A DNA stretch of 64,000 nucleotides from Tetrastigma voinierianum (GCA_016808115.1 JAEQBH010000734.1:992001-1056000); one strand, 5' to 3'; shown: positions 11,887-24,080, counted from the stretch's first letter. The notes: generated by a model from the letters alone, not told the origin. Made by a program: numbers and translations.

Positions 11887-13430
11887 ATGTCCGCGACCGG
11901 TGCCCGCGACGAGGAAATATGTCGCGACAAGGAAAACTTGGTCGCGACCAAAATGCAGAAACCTAAAAGATTTGAAAGTCAAATATTTTGACCTAATTTC
12001 AAGCCCATTTCACCCTAGGACCATATATATACTCCTTTTAGGTAAGGAAGCGGCGGGAAGATTGAAACCTCTCATAGGGTTTCTCTCTCTAGGTACTTGT
12101 TTTCCAATTTTACGTAGATTTTGATTTGTTTTAGATTTTAAATCAGTTTAAACATCTTTTATTTCTATTGAAGAGATTTCGGTGTTGTATAACGAGAGAT
12201 TCAAATTTCACTAGGTTCGACAATTGAAGTTAAAAATGCAGGATTTTCTCTCTCTCATGGGTTTCTCACTCTATTGCCTTCCATTTTCTTAGTTTTACTA
12301 AGTTTTTATTTTTAATAGATCTTAGAGTAGTTTTAGAGCATATTTTTATTTCTATTGAAGAGATTTCGGGGTTGTACTAAGATATTCAATTTATTTACTG
12401 TTGAGGCGAAGATTTAAGCTCAAATCTGGATTTTTCTCTTCTTGTCTCTTGATTTCTTTCTTCATTTTCTCTTACTTTCGTTTGATCGGTGATGATCAGA
12501 ATCTTAATGGAACATTAAACACCCTCTAGAGGTAGGGATTAATTTTTGAACATTCGTATTTGCAGTTTTTCGCTTATTTTGTGGGTTTGAAACTCGAATT
12601 TATATAATTGGTATTGTTCATATAATTAACCTGCTCGTATTATTAGTAGCTTATACCTAAAAAGAGTCAGGACTTTGCTCGATTTCCGTGGAGGCCCTCC
12701 GAGTGACACAGATGGAGATTCCTAAGAGTAAAGAGCTAAGAACATGTGGGCATGTTAGGATCAGATATCTTCGGGTAGGAACTAATGAACTCCTAAAAAT
12801 TATTTTGATAGATCACCACTTACTCATGGTGTGAGGATTAATTAGACGATGTATCAATTCAGCTTGATCGAGGTTTCTCCTTAGTCTTAATGAAAGGATC
12901 TTGATCCCGTGTTAGCAAAGATCTAATCAAGGAGATAGAAAATTTTATTAGATTTGAAGGACGAGATACCAATTACATCGGAGAAGGTCAGATGATCCGT
13001 CTATGGGGGCAAGAATCTTTCACCCTAAGAAAATGGTCAGAAAGTATTGAAAAAAAAACAATCAAATCTTTAAAGAGTGCCAAATTTTACAAGTAGCTAT
13101 TTAGACCCATTTGTCTAGAAAAGGAATAATGGTGTTATGATAGTGAAATGTATGGTGTATGGAGAAATCTAAGCTATACTACATTGCTCTTGGACAAATC
13201 CAGCATTCAACTCACAAATGTTGCACTTTCAAGGAAATGCAAACTGTTTTGTAAATAATTATCCCCATCCCTAGTAACTCTCTTCATACCTTTTAGAATT
13301 GCAAAGTTGTTTATTTATAGATTTTAGGATTATTTTTAAATCAGTTTTTATTTCAATTAAATTGATTTTATTCCACATCCTATTTGATCGCCTAAATAGT
13401 GAAGAGCCCTTGTAATCGGGGTGATCAAAT
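11887..13430 (+). repeat. LTR tandem unit, copy 2 (1544 bp)
   Basis: Same order of landmarks as copy 1: GTCGCGAC cluster (11887-11956), TATA (12023), ACATTAAACACC (12512), closing GGTGATCAAAT (ending 13430). Confidence 0.8.
12023..12031 (+). promoter_or_regulatory. TATA box, C unit 2
   Basis: Same context as unit 1 (CCTAGGACCATATATATACTC), 1471 bp further on, so the promoter is duplicated with the unit. Confidence 0.6.
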
Positions 13431-13556
13431 ATGTCACGACCAGGAAGTATGTCGCGACCAGGAAAGTATGTCGCGACCAGGAGAGTATGTCCGGACCAGG
13501 AGAGTATGTCGCGACCAGGAGAGTATGTCGCGACCAGGAAAGTATGTCGCGACTAA
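13431..13556 (+). repeat. 19-bp minisatellite of GTCGCGACC, seven copies
   Basis: GTCGCGACC or a one-base variant starts at 13433, 13451, 13470, 13489, 13508, 13527 and 13546, an 18/19-bp period with consensus GTATGTCGCGACCAGGAAA. The core GTCGCGAC is a perfect palindrome with two CpG. One copy reads GTCCGGACC, another palindrome. Confidence 0.95.
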
Positions 13557-13643
13557 AAATCCTGTCACACCAAAATGTCGCAGAACCTAAAAGGCCGAAA
13601 ATTGATATTTTGACCTAATTCAAGCCCATTTCACCCTAGGACC

Positions 13644-13652
13644 ATATATATA
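13644..13652 (+). promoter_or_regulatory. TATA box, C unit 3
   Basis: Same context again, about 90 bp downstream of the 19-bp minisatellite. Only this copy is correctly placed to start a transcript that keeps one R-U5 before the PBS. Confidence 0.6.
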
Positions 13653-15285
13653 CTCGTTTTTTAGGTAAAGAGAGCAGCGAGAAGATTGGAGAGCCTCTCT
13701 CATGGGGTTTCTCTCTCTAGACTGCCCATTTTTCCAATTTTTTTCAGAGATTTTGATTTGTTTTAGATTTTAGGAGTAGTTTTAGAGTGATATTTTTAGT
13801 TTCTATTGAAGAGATTTCGGTGTTTGTATACGTAGGATTCAAATTTCACTAAGGTTCGCATTAAAGATTGAAGCTAAAATCTGATCTTCTCTCTCTGCGG
13901 TTTTCTTTCTCTCTCTAAACTCGGCCCATTTTCTAGTTTTTGCTACATTTTATTTTTAATAGATCTTAGAGTAGTTTTTGTATAAAATTTTTATTTCATT
14001 GAAGAGATTTCTATGGTCAGACTTTATATTCAATTTATTTACCGTTGAGGCTGTAAGATTTGCTCAAATCGATTTTCTTGCTCTTTGATTTTCTTTTCTT
14101 CATTTTCTACTTTTGTTTGATTGGTGATGATTGAATCCAAAGAATGGAACATTAAACACCCTAGAGGTGGGGATTAATTTGAACATTCGCATTTGCGCTT
14201 TTCAGCTATTTTGTGGGTTTGAAAACCTAATTTATATAATTGGTATTGCTCATATAATTAACCTGTTCGTAATATTAAGAGCTTATACCCAAAAGAGTTG
14301 TATCTTGCTCTGATTGCCTGTGAGGCCCTCTCAGTGACACAGAGATGGAGATTCCTAAGAGTAAAGAGCAGAATCTCTTAGTGGGTATGTTAGGATCGAT
14401 ATCTTGGAACTAATGAACTCGAAAATTACTTTGATAGATCACTAATTTTACTCATGGTGTGAGGATTAATTAGATGATGTATCAACTAGCTTGGATCGAG
14501 GTTTCTCCTAGTCTAATGAAAGGATCTGATCCCGTGTTAGCAAAGATCTAATCAAGGAGATAGAAAATTTTATTAGATTTGAATTAGATATCAATTACAT
14601 TGAGAAGGCCTGCATTATCCCTCGTCTATGGGGGCAAGAATTCTTCAAATTCTAAGAAATGGTCATGACGTATTGAAAAGAAAACAATCAAATCTTAAAG
14701 AAAGGCCAAATTTTTACAAGTAGCTATTTGCACTCCATTCATTCTAAAAGGAATACATGGTGTGTTGGGAGGCTGAAATGTATGGTGTATGGAGAAATCC
14801 AAGCTTATACTACATTGCTCTCGACAAATCTTAGCATTCAATCCTCACAAATGTTGCAGCTTTCAAGGAAATGCAAACTGCTTTGTAAATAATTATCCCT
14901 ATCCCTAGTGAATTTCTTCATACCTTTTTTAGAATTAAGTAGTTTATTTTGGTAGATTTTTAGGATTAGTTTTAAATCACTTTTGTTTCAATTAAATTGA
15001 TTTTATTCCACATCCTATTTGATCGCTCTAATAGTGAAAAGCCTTGTAATCAAGGTGATCAAATCTAAATTAGAGAGAACCTCCAATCAGGACGACATCC
15101 CGACCATGTGAGTCCACTTTATTACCAGATGACCCGTGCATCATGAAAGTGGCCGAGCGTTGGTAATACTTTTCATTTCGCTTTTAAGCAATAATTTACT
15201 GATTCAAATCAGCTTGAGCATTTACCTGACATTCACCCCTTGACCATATTCTCACATATACATCATTCGTCACTTTAAACAGTTT

Positions 15286-15304
15286 TTACGCCATTGCGGT
15301 GACT
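15286..15304 (+). other. Degenerate primer-binding site, element C
   Basis: TTTACGCCATTGCGGTGACTGGGG lies at the position of TGGCGCCGTTGTCGGGGA in related elements, a few bases after the LTR end TTTAAACA. Several substitutions make it unlikely to prime now. Confidence 0.5.
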
Positions 15305-15492
15305 GGGGCGCTGGGCCTCTAATTTCTTCTTTCTCACTGAAGTTGACATTTTCAAGAACTGTAATTTGCTAATTTAGGCAATTTTTATTTTTATTTTTAT
15401 CTTTTGGTTGTGATTGTTTCTTAGTTAATTTTTTTTATTAGTATTTTGTACTTTATTTTCTTTTCTTTTTCTTCTTATTTGTCGGGGTACTT

Positions 15493-16550
15493 ATGGAGGA
15501 ACATTCACTTAAGATAGATTTGCTTCCCATAGCCAAGCTTGAATTACTTCATAATCAGACCAAATAATCTACAATGACTCACCTACGGACAAAGGAGTAA
15601 TGGGCTTTATCATGAGTCTAAATCCCACATTTCAGGAGGAAGAAGAGTTGTCCGATAAGAAGCATTTTTATTCACATGGAAGGGAACAAGAAGATGATTA
15701 ATCTTCATGAGCGTAAATTTCCGCATTTAGTGCCTTCTAAGTCAACACTGCTAGATTGAAAACGAGAAGCTCAACAAGACACTTGGTCCAAGCATTCAAG
15801 GAAAAAATTTTCAGACCTCTCCTAAGAACACTTTGCCAAATCCCAATGAATGCATTGATACTCCTCGAAAGCAAAGGTGCAAAAATTTCATCCCAAATCA
15901 GAAGAAGGTGAAATGAGCCGGAAATTCGTAACAAGGCACTCCTAAACAACTTAGATGATGAAGAGTCATTATTGATAAACTGAAATTTGAAGAAGTAAGT
16001 CAAGTAATGGCTATTGGAAAAACATTTTGGTGAAGATTGACACATTTACCTTCCCCATGGATTTGTGACTGGGGCTCTGAAGGGGATTTACAAAATTCCT
16101 ATATACTAAGAAGACCACTCTTCCCTGCTTACGCATGGATTGACATCAACAAGGGGGAGCTCACCTTGCTTGTAGGTGAGGAGAAAGCAAAGTTCAATCT
16201 TCACCAACCATTACCTTTGATGGAGCAAGAAAGAGTCATGTGCAAAAAATTCTGCAGCTTGCTTAAATCAAAAGTGCACATGTTTGAACAATTCCTCCTT
16301 AAGCATGCTGTAAATGTGCTTTACATCTACTACATGTAGGGACTGTTAAGAAATCGTACGAACCACCAAATTCAATTAAAGGATTTTGAGTTTCTTTCCC
16401 TCTTCAAAGTCTCGAAGAAAACATCCTTTTGAGTTGAATGGTTATGAAGAGGAAGTGCTTTCCAAGATGAATGATTGGTCAAATGGAAGCACTAGTACTT
16501 TTCCAATGAGTCTACCGACTCTAAAAACGGAGCAAACTTCGGGGAGGTAA
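15493..16550 (+). pseudogene. Small retropepsin-tail ORF of element C (decayed)
   Basis: Probable start ATG at 15493 (MEEHS..), stop TAA at 16548-16550, about 350 codons with several frame breaks. The longest surviving piece is 16037-16339. Visible parts are an N-terminal segment rich in Leu, Lys and Glu (FASIEAKLELL-like), then VKIDTFTFPMD, then AWIDINKGELTLLVGEEKAK, and a C-terminal acidic segment ending near LPTLKTEQTSGR. The middle motif matches the C-terminal half of Athila-type aspartic proteases (family pattern ..LGRPFLATA.AxID...G.L.L.VGDE...F). The catalytic D-S/T-G loop is not visible. Homologous ORFs occur in D, H and G, so this ORF defines the group. Its role is unknown. It may be only a residual Gag-Pol segment. 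Confidence 0.6.
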
Positions 16551-18421
16551 CCTAATTTGGTAATAAGGATTCTATCAATTTCTTTTCTTTTCATTTTTTT
16601 AGTTATTTTATTTGTTGCTGTTTTTTTTTTTTTTTTTTTTTCAACTTTTGGGATGAAAATTCCAATGTGTTGTTTTAACTTTTATTGTTAGTGTTTCTTC
16701 TAAAATAAGATAAGTTTGAAGCTCAACATGTTGTCATGACTAGTTTGCAAGAGCTAAGGCAAGAAGTTGGAAAGTGGCTGATGTAATTATAGTGCTTGAA
16801 GTGTGAAAAAAATGAGTGAGTTGTTCATCAAATTTCAAGTTTTTTGAGATGAAAAGAACCAAATTGAACTGAAATATAAAGTTGAAGGTTCATGATCATG
16901 TTTGAGGAGAATTGAAGAGAAGAGATGATTTTAAGCATGAATGAAAAAAAAAAAGCATAAGTGTTGCTATTGGAGGAATTTTGAGAGAATATATAAGCAT
17001 GAAGGACTTTTTGAAGGATAAAGAAGTGATATGGGCAAGAGACAAAGCAAGGAGAACCTAAGGATTCAAGAAATCATCACACTGGACAACATTGAACATT
17101 CTGATTTTTCTGTATTGATTGAGGCTCCAAATGGTTCACCTCATCCCATGAGAACATTCTAAATTTAAAGATCTTTCCAACGAGTCCTTACACATCCAAT
17201 TCCGAGCTAAAATGAAGGAGATATGAGTATAACAAGTTGGATAAAAACAAAAGTATGTAATTGGTCGATGTGACCAAAGACTATACGCCCACGAAAACAA
17301 AGAGGTTTTTAACCTTTAAAACCCATTTTCTTCCTACTTTATACTCTATCTTGCCATACTCTTTCCTCCAACCCTCGTGAATCAACCACTTTCAAATTCT
17401 TCTCCCATCCACTCAAATCCTAAATCACATTCCTCCCTAATCCATCTTCATCGCCTTCAAGCTTTCAAAACTCATCACAAACCCAATAAACTTATCTTCG
17501 TTTAACCCCAACTTTCCATCCATCATTCCAAGCATCAAAGAGGAGTTACAATGGAAAAAAAAGTTGTGCTTTGTTGTTCTTTGTGGAGTGATTTGCATGT
17601 ATTGAAGGAGGTTTTGAAGAATCAAAACTCACTCATTTGAGGTGAAGGAAGTCAAGGGCACAATCTCAAGTGTTCGAGAAATGCCAAAGCCACTTTCTAC
17701 ACCTCAAAGGAAGCAAAAGAGGTATCAAGGTAGTGACACCAATGTCAATGCCCCGAAAAATCATCAATACCTTATTCCAAAGTGGCCAAGACTACAATGG
17801 GGAGTTCACTTTTCCTAACTCTCTTTATTACCCTTTTACTTTATTGCTTCCTTTTGCTCATTGCTAGACATTTAGGACAATGTTCATCTCAAAGTTTGGG
17901 GTGTTTATTTTTGGTTAGTTTATCATGTCACACCCCACATGTTGCACATGACAACTTTGAGGATGAAATTTTCTGGTGCTTTTACGGATACGACTTTGTT
18001 CGATGCCCTTAACTTACATCTTAGTTTGGTATATTTTTTTAGTTAGAGTTTATCGAGTTAATCGGGTTTCGCTTTTGGAGTTGTTATGATGTCAATAAGA
18101 ACCATAAATGAACCCTTGGGATATGGACAATATTAGAGAGATAATAGGGATTTAATGCTTAATGAGTTATCTCTTTAATAGGCTAATTTATCATTGGTTT
18201 CCTCAAATCCATACACGTGTCACTAAGCAATTCTCAGTGCGCTTTTGTCATTAGGAGAAGGTTTATGAGAATCCATCTAATTTTTGATCTCCATAGGTTC
18301 TAGAACTTGTTCTATTATCGCTGAGGCTAAATCCTAGGCAACACAACAATTGAGAAATGATATATGCCATCCTCGGGAAAGATTGTGCCTTTCATATCCT
18401 AAGAATCTGCGCCTAAAATCC
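16551..18421 (+). other. 3' non-coding internal region of C, first part
   Basis: About 1.9 kb without a supportable gene. It contains a T-run at 16621-16641. The sequence is homologous, in reverse orientation, to the 3' internal regions of D (about 21870-23690) and H (about 49500-50380). Short ORFs here (for example 17670-18012) are not conserved in frame among the copies. The last ~20 bases (18402-18421) do not match the other copies and abut element D. Confidence 0.6.
16621..16641 (+). repeat. Poly-T tract
   Basis: Twenty-one consecutive T. The position is equivalent to AAAAAAACAAAG-type tracts in D (about 23600) on the other strand. Confidence 0.95.
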
Positions 18422-18480
18422 TGTAAAGAGACCAAAAGACATATACAAATTTATGACACTATTACCAAAGGACTATTGTC

Positions 18481-18501
18481 TAATCCCCGACAACGACGCC
18501 A
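18481..18501 (-). other. Fossil primer-binding site inside the 3' LTR of D
   Basis: The reverse strand reads TGGCGTCGTTGTCGGGGATTA, matching tRNA-Asp except for one CpG transition and one other base. A PBS should never be part of an LTR, yet the LTR continues about 60 bp beyond it to TGTAAAGAGACC, and both LTRs agree. Confidence 0.8.
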
Positions 18502-20099
18502 AAAACTTGTTAAGAGACCAAATGATGTATATGTGAAAATATGGTCAAGGGAGTGAATGTGGTAAATACTAAGAAACTGGATGAAACAAAAGTAAGTATA
18601 CTAAAACTCGAATGAAAAGTATTACCAACACTCAACCCCTTTCCGCTAGCGTACCTGCCCATACAGTAATAAAGTGGACTCTGTGGAGTCCGGATATCGC
18701 ACCTAATGGTGGGATCGAGGTTCCTCTAATCGAATTTGATCACCCCGATTACAAGTGGCTCTTCACTATTTAGGCGACTGGGCAGATGTCGAATAAAATC
18801 AATTTAATCAAACAAAACTCCATTTAAAACTAATCCTACAAATCTACCAAATAAACAACTACTAAATTCTAAAAGGTATGAAGAGAGTCACTAGGGATGG
18901 GATAACTATTTACAAATAGTCTGCATTTCCTTTGAGTTATTAACATTTGTGAGTTGAATGCTGGATTTGTCCAAGAGCAATGTAGTATAGTTTGGATTTC
19001 TTCATACACCATACATTTCACTATCTAACACACCATATTCCTTTTTAGGACAAATGGGTCTAAATAGCTACTTGTAAAATTTGGCACTCTTTAAGATTTG
19101 ATTGTTTTTCTTTTTCAATACTTAAAACCATTTCTCATGACCTAAGAATTCGCTCTACAGACAGATAATGCAAGCCTTCTCCAATGTAATTTGTATCTGG
19201 TCTCAAATCTAATAAAATTTTCTATCTCCTGATTAGATCTTTGCTAACACCGATCAAGACTTTTCATCGACTGCTGAGAAACCTCTTATCAACTAAATGA
19301 TACATCATCTAATTAATCCTCACACCATGAGTAAATTAGTGATTATCAAGTAATTTTCGCAGTCTCTAGTTCCAAGATAATAGTCTAACATACTTGCCAT
19401 CGCTCTTACTCTCAGAATCTCCATCTCTATGTCACTCGAGGGCCTCCGAAATCGGGAGCAAAGATACGCTTCGGGTATAAGCTACTAATATCTTAACACC
19501 CATTATATGAACAAAGCACTACTATATAAATTCGCAAGACTAAACCCACAAAATAATCAAAATCAGAAATCGAATGTTCAAATAATTAAACCCTAACCCT
19601 AGAGGGTGTTTAATGTTCCATTATCGATTCTAATCATCACTAATCAAATGTAAAGTAAGAAAATGAAGAATGAAATCAAGAGAAAGAAGAGAGAAAACCT
19701 GCATTTGAGCTAAATCTTCTCCTCAATAGTAAATAAATTGAATATCCGAGTACACCGAAATCTCTTCAATAGAAATAAAAATCCGTCTAAGATCTATTAA
19801 AAATAAAAATCCGCAACAAAACTAAGAAAATGGGCAATGAGAGAGAAAAACCTATGAGAGAGAGAAATCCGCATTCTTAAATTTCTTCACCTTTCGTTCA
19901 ACCTTAGTGAAATCACACCTCTATTATACAAAGACCGAAATCTCTTCAATAGAAATAAAAATTTGCTCTAAAACTACTCTAAAATCTAAAAACAAATCAA
20001 AAATCTACGTAAAAACCTGAAAAATGGCGCCTAGAGAGAGAAACCCCATGAGAGAGGCTCTCCAATCTTCCCAAGGCTTGCCTCTTTACCTAAAAACGA

Positions 20100-20109
20100 G
20101 TATATATAT
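20100..20109 (-). promoter_or_regulatory. TATA box, 3' LTR of D
   Basis: The reverse strand reads CCATATATATACTCG, identical in context to the boxes of element C. Confidence 0.55.
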
Positions 20110-20204
20110 GGTCTTAGGGGTGAAATGGGCTTCTGAAATTAGTCAAAATATCAATTTTCACTTTAGGTTTCTAGTTGTTTCGGGTCAGCGCTGGCTAATA
20201 AAGT

Positions 20205-20280
20205 CGCGACATCAACCGTCGCGACATAATCTGGTCGCGACATCAATTTCGTCGCGACATCAAATCTGGTCGCCAAGCAT
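20205..20280 (-). repeat. GTCGCGAC cluster, 3' LTR of D
   Basis: Four TCGCGACAT copies in 75 bp (20212, 20227, 20234 region and 20253), about 100 bp upstream of the TATA box in minus orientation. The 5' LTR has the matching cluster (32685-32775). Confidence 0.8.
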
Positions 20281-20664
20281 CATTCTCTCGGATAAGAATC
20301 GACATTTTCTTCTCTTAATTTGTCAGCTATAACTTCCTTCGCTTTAACTCCTGATTCGGGGCGTGTGAGTACTCAAGTGCAAAGCTCTTGAATTTAGAAT
20401 GCAGCCAAGGAGGGAATTTGAACCATTTGATGTTCTAGATGGTACTATGAAAATCTATCTTTCCAGTGGTGCGCTTATAAGACTCTCGGGTCGAATTTTT
20501 GAAAATATATTGCTCATTTCTTGCCAAATCACTTGCTTTTCATCAATAATCCTACAAAACTAAGTTTAGAGGAAATTTTATGAGTTTTACATGAATATGG
20601 ATATAAAATGCACAAAATAGCATGTGAAATGAACTCAAAACATAGATGAGTTTTGTACCCATCA

Positions 20665-20680
20665 AAACACCCCCAACTTG
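20665..20680 (-). other. Polypurine tract of D
   Basis: The reverse strand reads CAAGTTGGGGGTGTTT immediately before the LTR start TGATG. This is the plus-strand primer position. Confidence 0.75.
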
Positions 20681-23600
20681 AAGCCTTGCTTGTCCCCGCA
20701 AAGAAAGAGCAGTTGCTTCTGTCCCAAGCAAAATGAAAGAGAAGAGTTTATTTCACCATTTTATTTAACCAAAACTGAGTAATCAAGCTTGGTAAGGGGG
20801 TATGTGATATGTGTCCCAAGCACTACCCTTACAAGGGAATATAGAGAATATGATCAAGATAATTTATTCATTTTAATAGTGAATTAACTTACTAATAGAA
20901 AAATTCTAGATCATGGTTCCTACTAGTGTGTGTGTGTGTGTATTTCCTCTATCCAAACAATCAAGTAAAGCTAGATGAGTTTATGGAGAATTGAGATAAG
21001 TACTTATCTCCTAAGATAATTCTTATTTAGGTTCCATAGGCTTGTTGTTCTTATCACTCTCCACTAATGTAGGCACACACAACTCTCAAGATCATAGGTC
21101 TTTATGTTTGCAATGTAAGGTTTGGGTAAGGGTAGCCGAGTAGTCATTTTAGGCTAAAACTTACCCAAAACATACATATTTTTCTCGTATTTAGCTAGCC
21201 TCCTACTCCATCCCGGTTTTTTAACACCCCTCATGATAGTGACACCTCAAACACCCCAAAACTGCTTTTAGGTGCATCCTTCCATACTCCTCATATCACT
21301 TCTTTTCCGCACAAACTCGTGATTCTTTTCAACAAACACCAAGAAGCCTTTTCTTTAAGACAAGGTTATTAGAGTGGTGCAATGTCAAAACCCCTTGCTT
21401 TCTACCTCAACCCTTAGCTAGCTTTAAATCAATAGCGCTCCTAGGACCAATCAAGCCTTAGGGTACTAGGTGCTGAGACAACCTCTTTAGATTTACTTGC
21501 TATAGGGAAGGAAGGCTACGAGGATAGACTCACTCCTCCTTGACTTTTTATTGTATTTTTGCTTCTTTTACACTTTATCTTTTTTTTTTTTTTTTTTTTT
21601 TTGACAACCTTTTTTTATTTTCAACTTAACTCATTTCAACCAATTTGGAGTTATTTTCCATAGGGAAAAATAACTCACCCAAATCCTGCCCTCACCACAT
21701 TTCTCACCATGTTCAAATCCTCATGTTATGGGTGAGTTTGGTTCTTATTAAGGGATAGTGATGTATAGGAAGGTTATTACTAAACTTGGTTTTTATAAAC
21801 AGAATTTTGGCTCTTAAGGCCCAACATCAGGCTTCAGAGGAATATGCATACATATTAATAGGGTTAGCTTGAAAGGTACAATCTTTCCAAGGATGGCCTA
21901 TATCATTTCTCAATTGTTGTGTTGTCAGGATTTTCGCTCAAGTGATAATAGAACAAGTTCTAGAACCCCATGGATCAAAATTAGATGGATTTTCATAAAC
22001 CTCTCTAAACCTGCCAAAACCGTTTCAAGGGTACTTAGTGACCACGTGCATGGATTTTGGAGAAACCAATGACTAAATAGCCTATTAAAGAGATAACTCA
22101 TTAAGCATTAAGTCCTATTATCTCTAATATTGTCCATATGCCAAAGGTTCATTTATGGTCCTATTGACATCACAACAACTCCAAGCAAAACTAATTAACT
22201 CAATAAACCTAACTAAAAATATACCAAACTAAGATGTAAGTTAGGAAGCATCAAACAAAGTCATTATCCAGAAAAGCACCAGAAAATTTCATCTTCAAAG
22301 TTGTCATTTGCAACATTTGGGGTGTGACATGATAAACTAACAAAAAATAAACACCCCCAAACTTTGAGATGAACATTATCCTAAATGTCTAGCAATGAGC
22401 AAAAGGAAGCAATAAAGTAAAAGGCACAAAGAGAGTCGGGAAAAGCGGAACTCCCTTTGTAGTCTCGCCACTTTGAATAGGAACCTTGATGATTTTCGTG
22501 ACATTGACATTGGTGTACTACCCCTTGATATACTCTTTTTGTTTTTGAGCCATGAAAGTGGCTTTGGCATTTTCAAACACTCGTGCACCAACTTCCTTCA
22601 CCTCAAATGAGTGAGTTTGATTCTTCAAACCTCCTTCAATACATGCAAATCACTCCACAATCAACAATGATCCACAAAGAACCCAAAAACAAACAACTAA
22701 GCACAAAAATTTTCTTCCAACGTAGACTCCTCTTTTGACGCCTTTGGAATGATGGATGGAAAATTAGGTTCAACAAAGGTAACGCCATGGGTTTGTGACG
22801 GTTTTTAAGTCTAAGATGATGGAGATGGATTGGGAGGAATGTGATTTGTGATTTGAGTGGATGGGAAATTAATTTAAAAGTACAGCTGCAAGGGTTGAGG
22901 GAAAGAGGCAAGATAGAGTATAAAGTAGGAAGAAGAAAATGGGTTTTAAAGGGTTAAAAAGCCTCCTCGTTTTCGTGGATCGTGGTGCGCCACGTCGCAC
23001 CTCTTCCTCACACTCTGCTTTTATCCAACTTGTTATACTCATATCTCCTTCATTTTAACCCACAATTGGACGTGTAAGGACTCATTGGAAAGCTCTTTCA
23101 ATGTAGAATGTGCTCATGGCTGAGGTGAACCATTTGAGCCTCAATCAATACAGAAAATCAGAATGTGCAATGCTGTCCAGCTGCGGATGATTTCTGACTC
23201 CTTAGGGTTCCTCCTCTTGCTTGCCTCTTGCCCATATCACTCGCTATCCTTCAAAAGTCCTCATGCTTATATATTCTCTCAAATTCCTCCAATAGAAACC
23301 CCTAATGCTTTATTCATGCTTAAAATCATCTCTTGTCTTCACCTCCTCAAGCATGATCATGAACCTTCCAACTTTATTTCTTATTTCAATTTGGTTCTTT
23401 TCATCTCAAAACCCAAATCATGAACATCTCCACTCCATTTTTTTTCACACTTCAAGCACTATAATTACATCAACCACTTTCCAACTTTCGCTTTCGCTCT
23501 TGCAAACTAGTCATGCTAACATGTCGAGCTTCAAACTTATCTTATTCAAAACACTAACAAAATTAAAAACATCGCGGAATTTTCATCCCAAAGCAGCAAA

Positions 23601-23690
23601 AAAACAAAGAAGAAATAAAATAATCTGAAAAATTAGAAAAAGAAAAGAGAATGGATGTAATCCTTATTACTTAGCTTAGGTTGCCTCCCA
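20681..23690 (-). other. 3' non-coding internal region of D
   Basis: Three kilobases without a supportable gene. It includes the segment CTTGCTTGGGACAGAAGC-like just upstream of the polypurine tract, a (GT)n run at 20926-20941 and a T-run at about 21581-21602. The 21860-21960 and 22250-22420 blocks match C and H. Short frames (22376-22591, 22636-22911, 23305-23628) are not shared in frame by the other copies. Confidence 0.6.
20926..20941 (+). repeat. (GT)n microsatellite
   Basis: Eight GT units. Element C has the complementary (AC)n at the equivalent place (34036-34046), so the microsatellite is an inherited part of this family. Confidence 0.9.
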
Positions 23691-24080
23691 AGAAGTCAAG
23701 CCTGCTTTTGTAGTCCCGCTTTAGACTCATCGAAAAGTATTAGTGCTTCCATTTGACCAATCATTCATCTTGGAAAGCACTTCCTCTTCATATAACCATT
23801 CAGCTCAAGGGATGTTTTCTTTTCAAAAACCTTGAAGAGGGAAAGAAACTCAAATCCTCTCTCTCTAATTATGGCTGGTGGTTCAGCCATTTCTTCAAAA
23901 CAATTCCTCTATGTGAAGTAGATAAACACATTTATGCTTAAGGATCGTTAAATCAGTTCCTTTGATTGAAGCAAAGTCGCTAGTAATTCTTCACATGGCT
24001 CTTTCTTGCTCCATCAAAGGTAATGGTTGGTGAAGATTGAACTTTGCTTTCTCCTCACCTACAAGCAAGGTGAGCTCCCT
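23691..24080 (-). pseudogene. Small ORF of D, C-terminal half
   Basis: This is the minus-strand continuation of the ORF at 30051-30745, separated by element E. It contains the distal part of the retropepsin-tail motif (complement of ACAAGCAAGGTGAGCTCCC encodes the GELTLLVG segment) and the acidic C-terminal part (KKTSLELNGY- and PAIM-like residues). Several stops are present. The corresponding intact arrangement is in H (50405-51455). Confidence 0.6.

Larger units (their letters stand above)
13431..15064 (+). repeat. LTR tandem unit, copy 3 (1634 bp)
   Basis: Begins with the longest GTCGCGACC array (13431-13556). TATA is at 13644, ACATTAAACACC at 14149, and the closing GTGATCAAAT ends at 15064, where the normal LTR end follows (TTAGAGAGAACCTCC). 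Confidence 0.8.
9980..15281 (+). repeat. 5' LTR of element C, internally triplicated
   Basis: Start region (9980-10337) aligns with 34315-34626 of the 3' LTR. Then come three tandem units (10338-11886, 11887-13430, 13431-15064), and then the end region with GAGTCCACTTTATTACC (15111-15127) to TTTAAACA (15281). At two unit joints the sequence GGTGATCAAAT, which is followed in a normal LTR by the AGAGAGAACCTCC segment, instead runs straight back into the TATGTCGCGACC cluster. Confidence 0.8.
18422..20664 (-). repeat. 3' LTR of element D
   Basis: Low end TGTAAAGAGACC, high end ..TACCCATCA (complement TGATGGGTAC). It includes a fossil PBS (18481-18501), TATA (about 20100-20109) and a GTCGCGACAT cluster (20205-20280). 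It matches 30923-33147 along its length. Confidence 0.85.

Noticed and set aside
13431..13556. Possible CRISPR array
   Set aside because: The period is 19 bp without unique spacers, and the context is a plant LTR.
13399..13618. Open frames with repeated YVATR / CRDQE residues
   Set aside because: They are translations of the 19-bp GTCGCGACC minisatellite. The two overlapping frames give equally repetitive peptides, and the region lies in the U3 upstream of the TATA box.
16551..18421. Envelope-like gene downstream of the protease region, as in some Athila elements
   Set aside because: No conserved frame, signal peptide or membrane segment is shared among C, D and H in this region.
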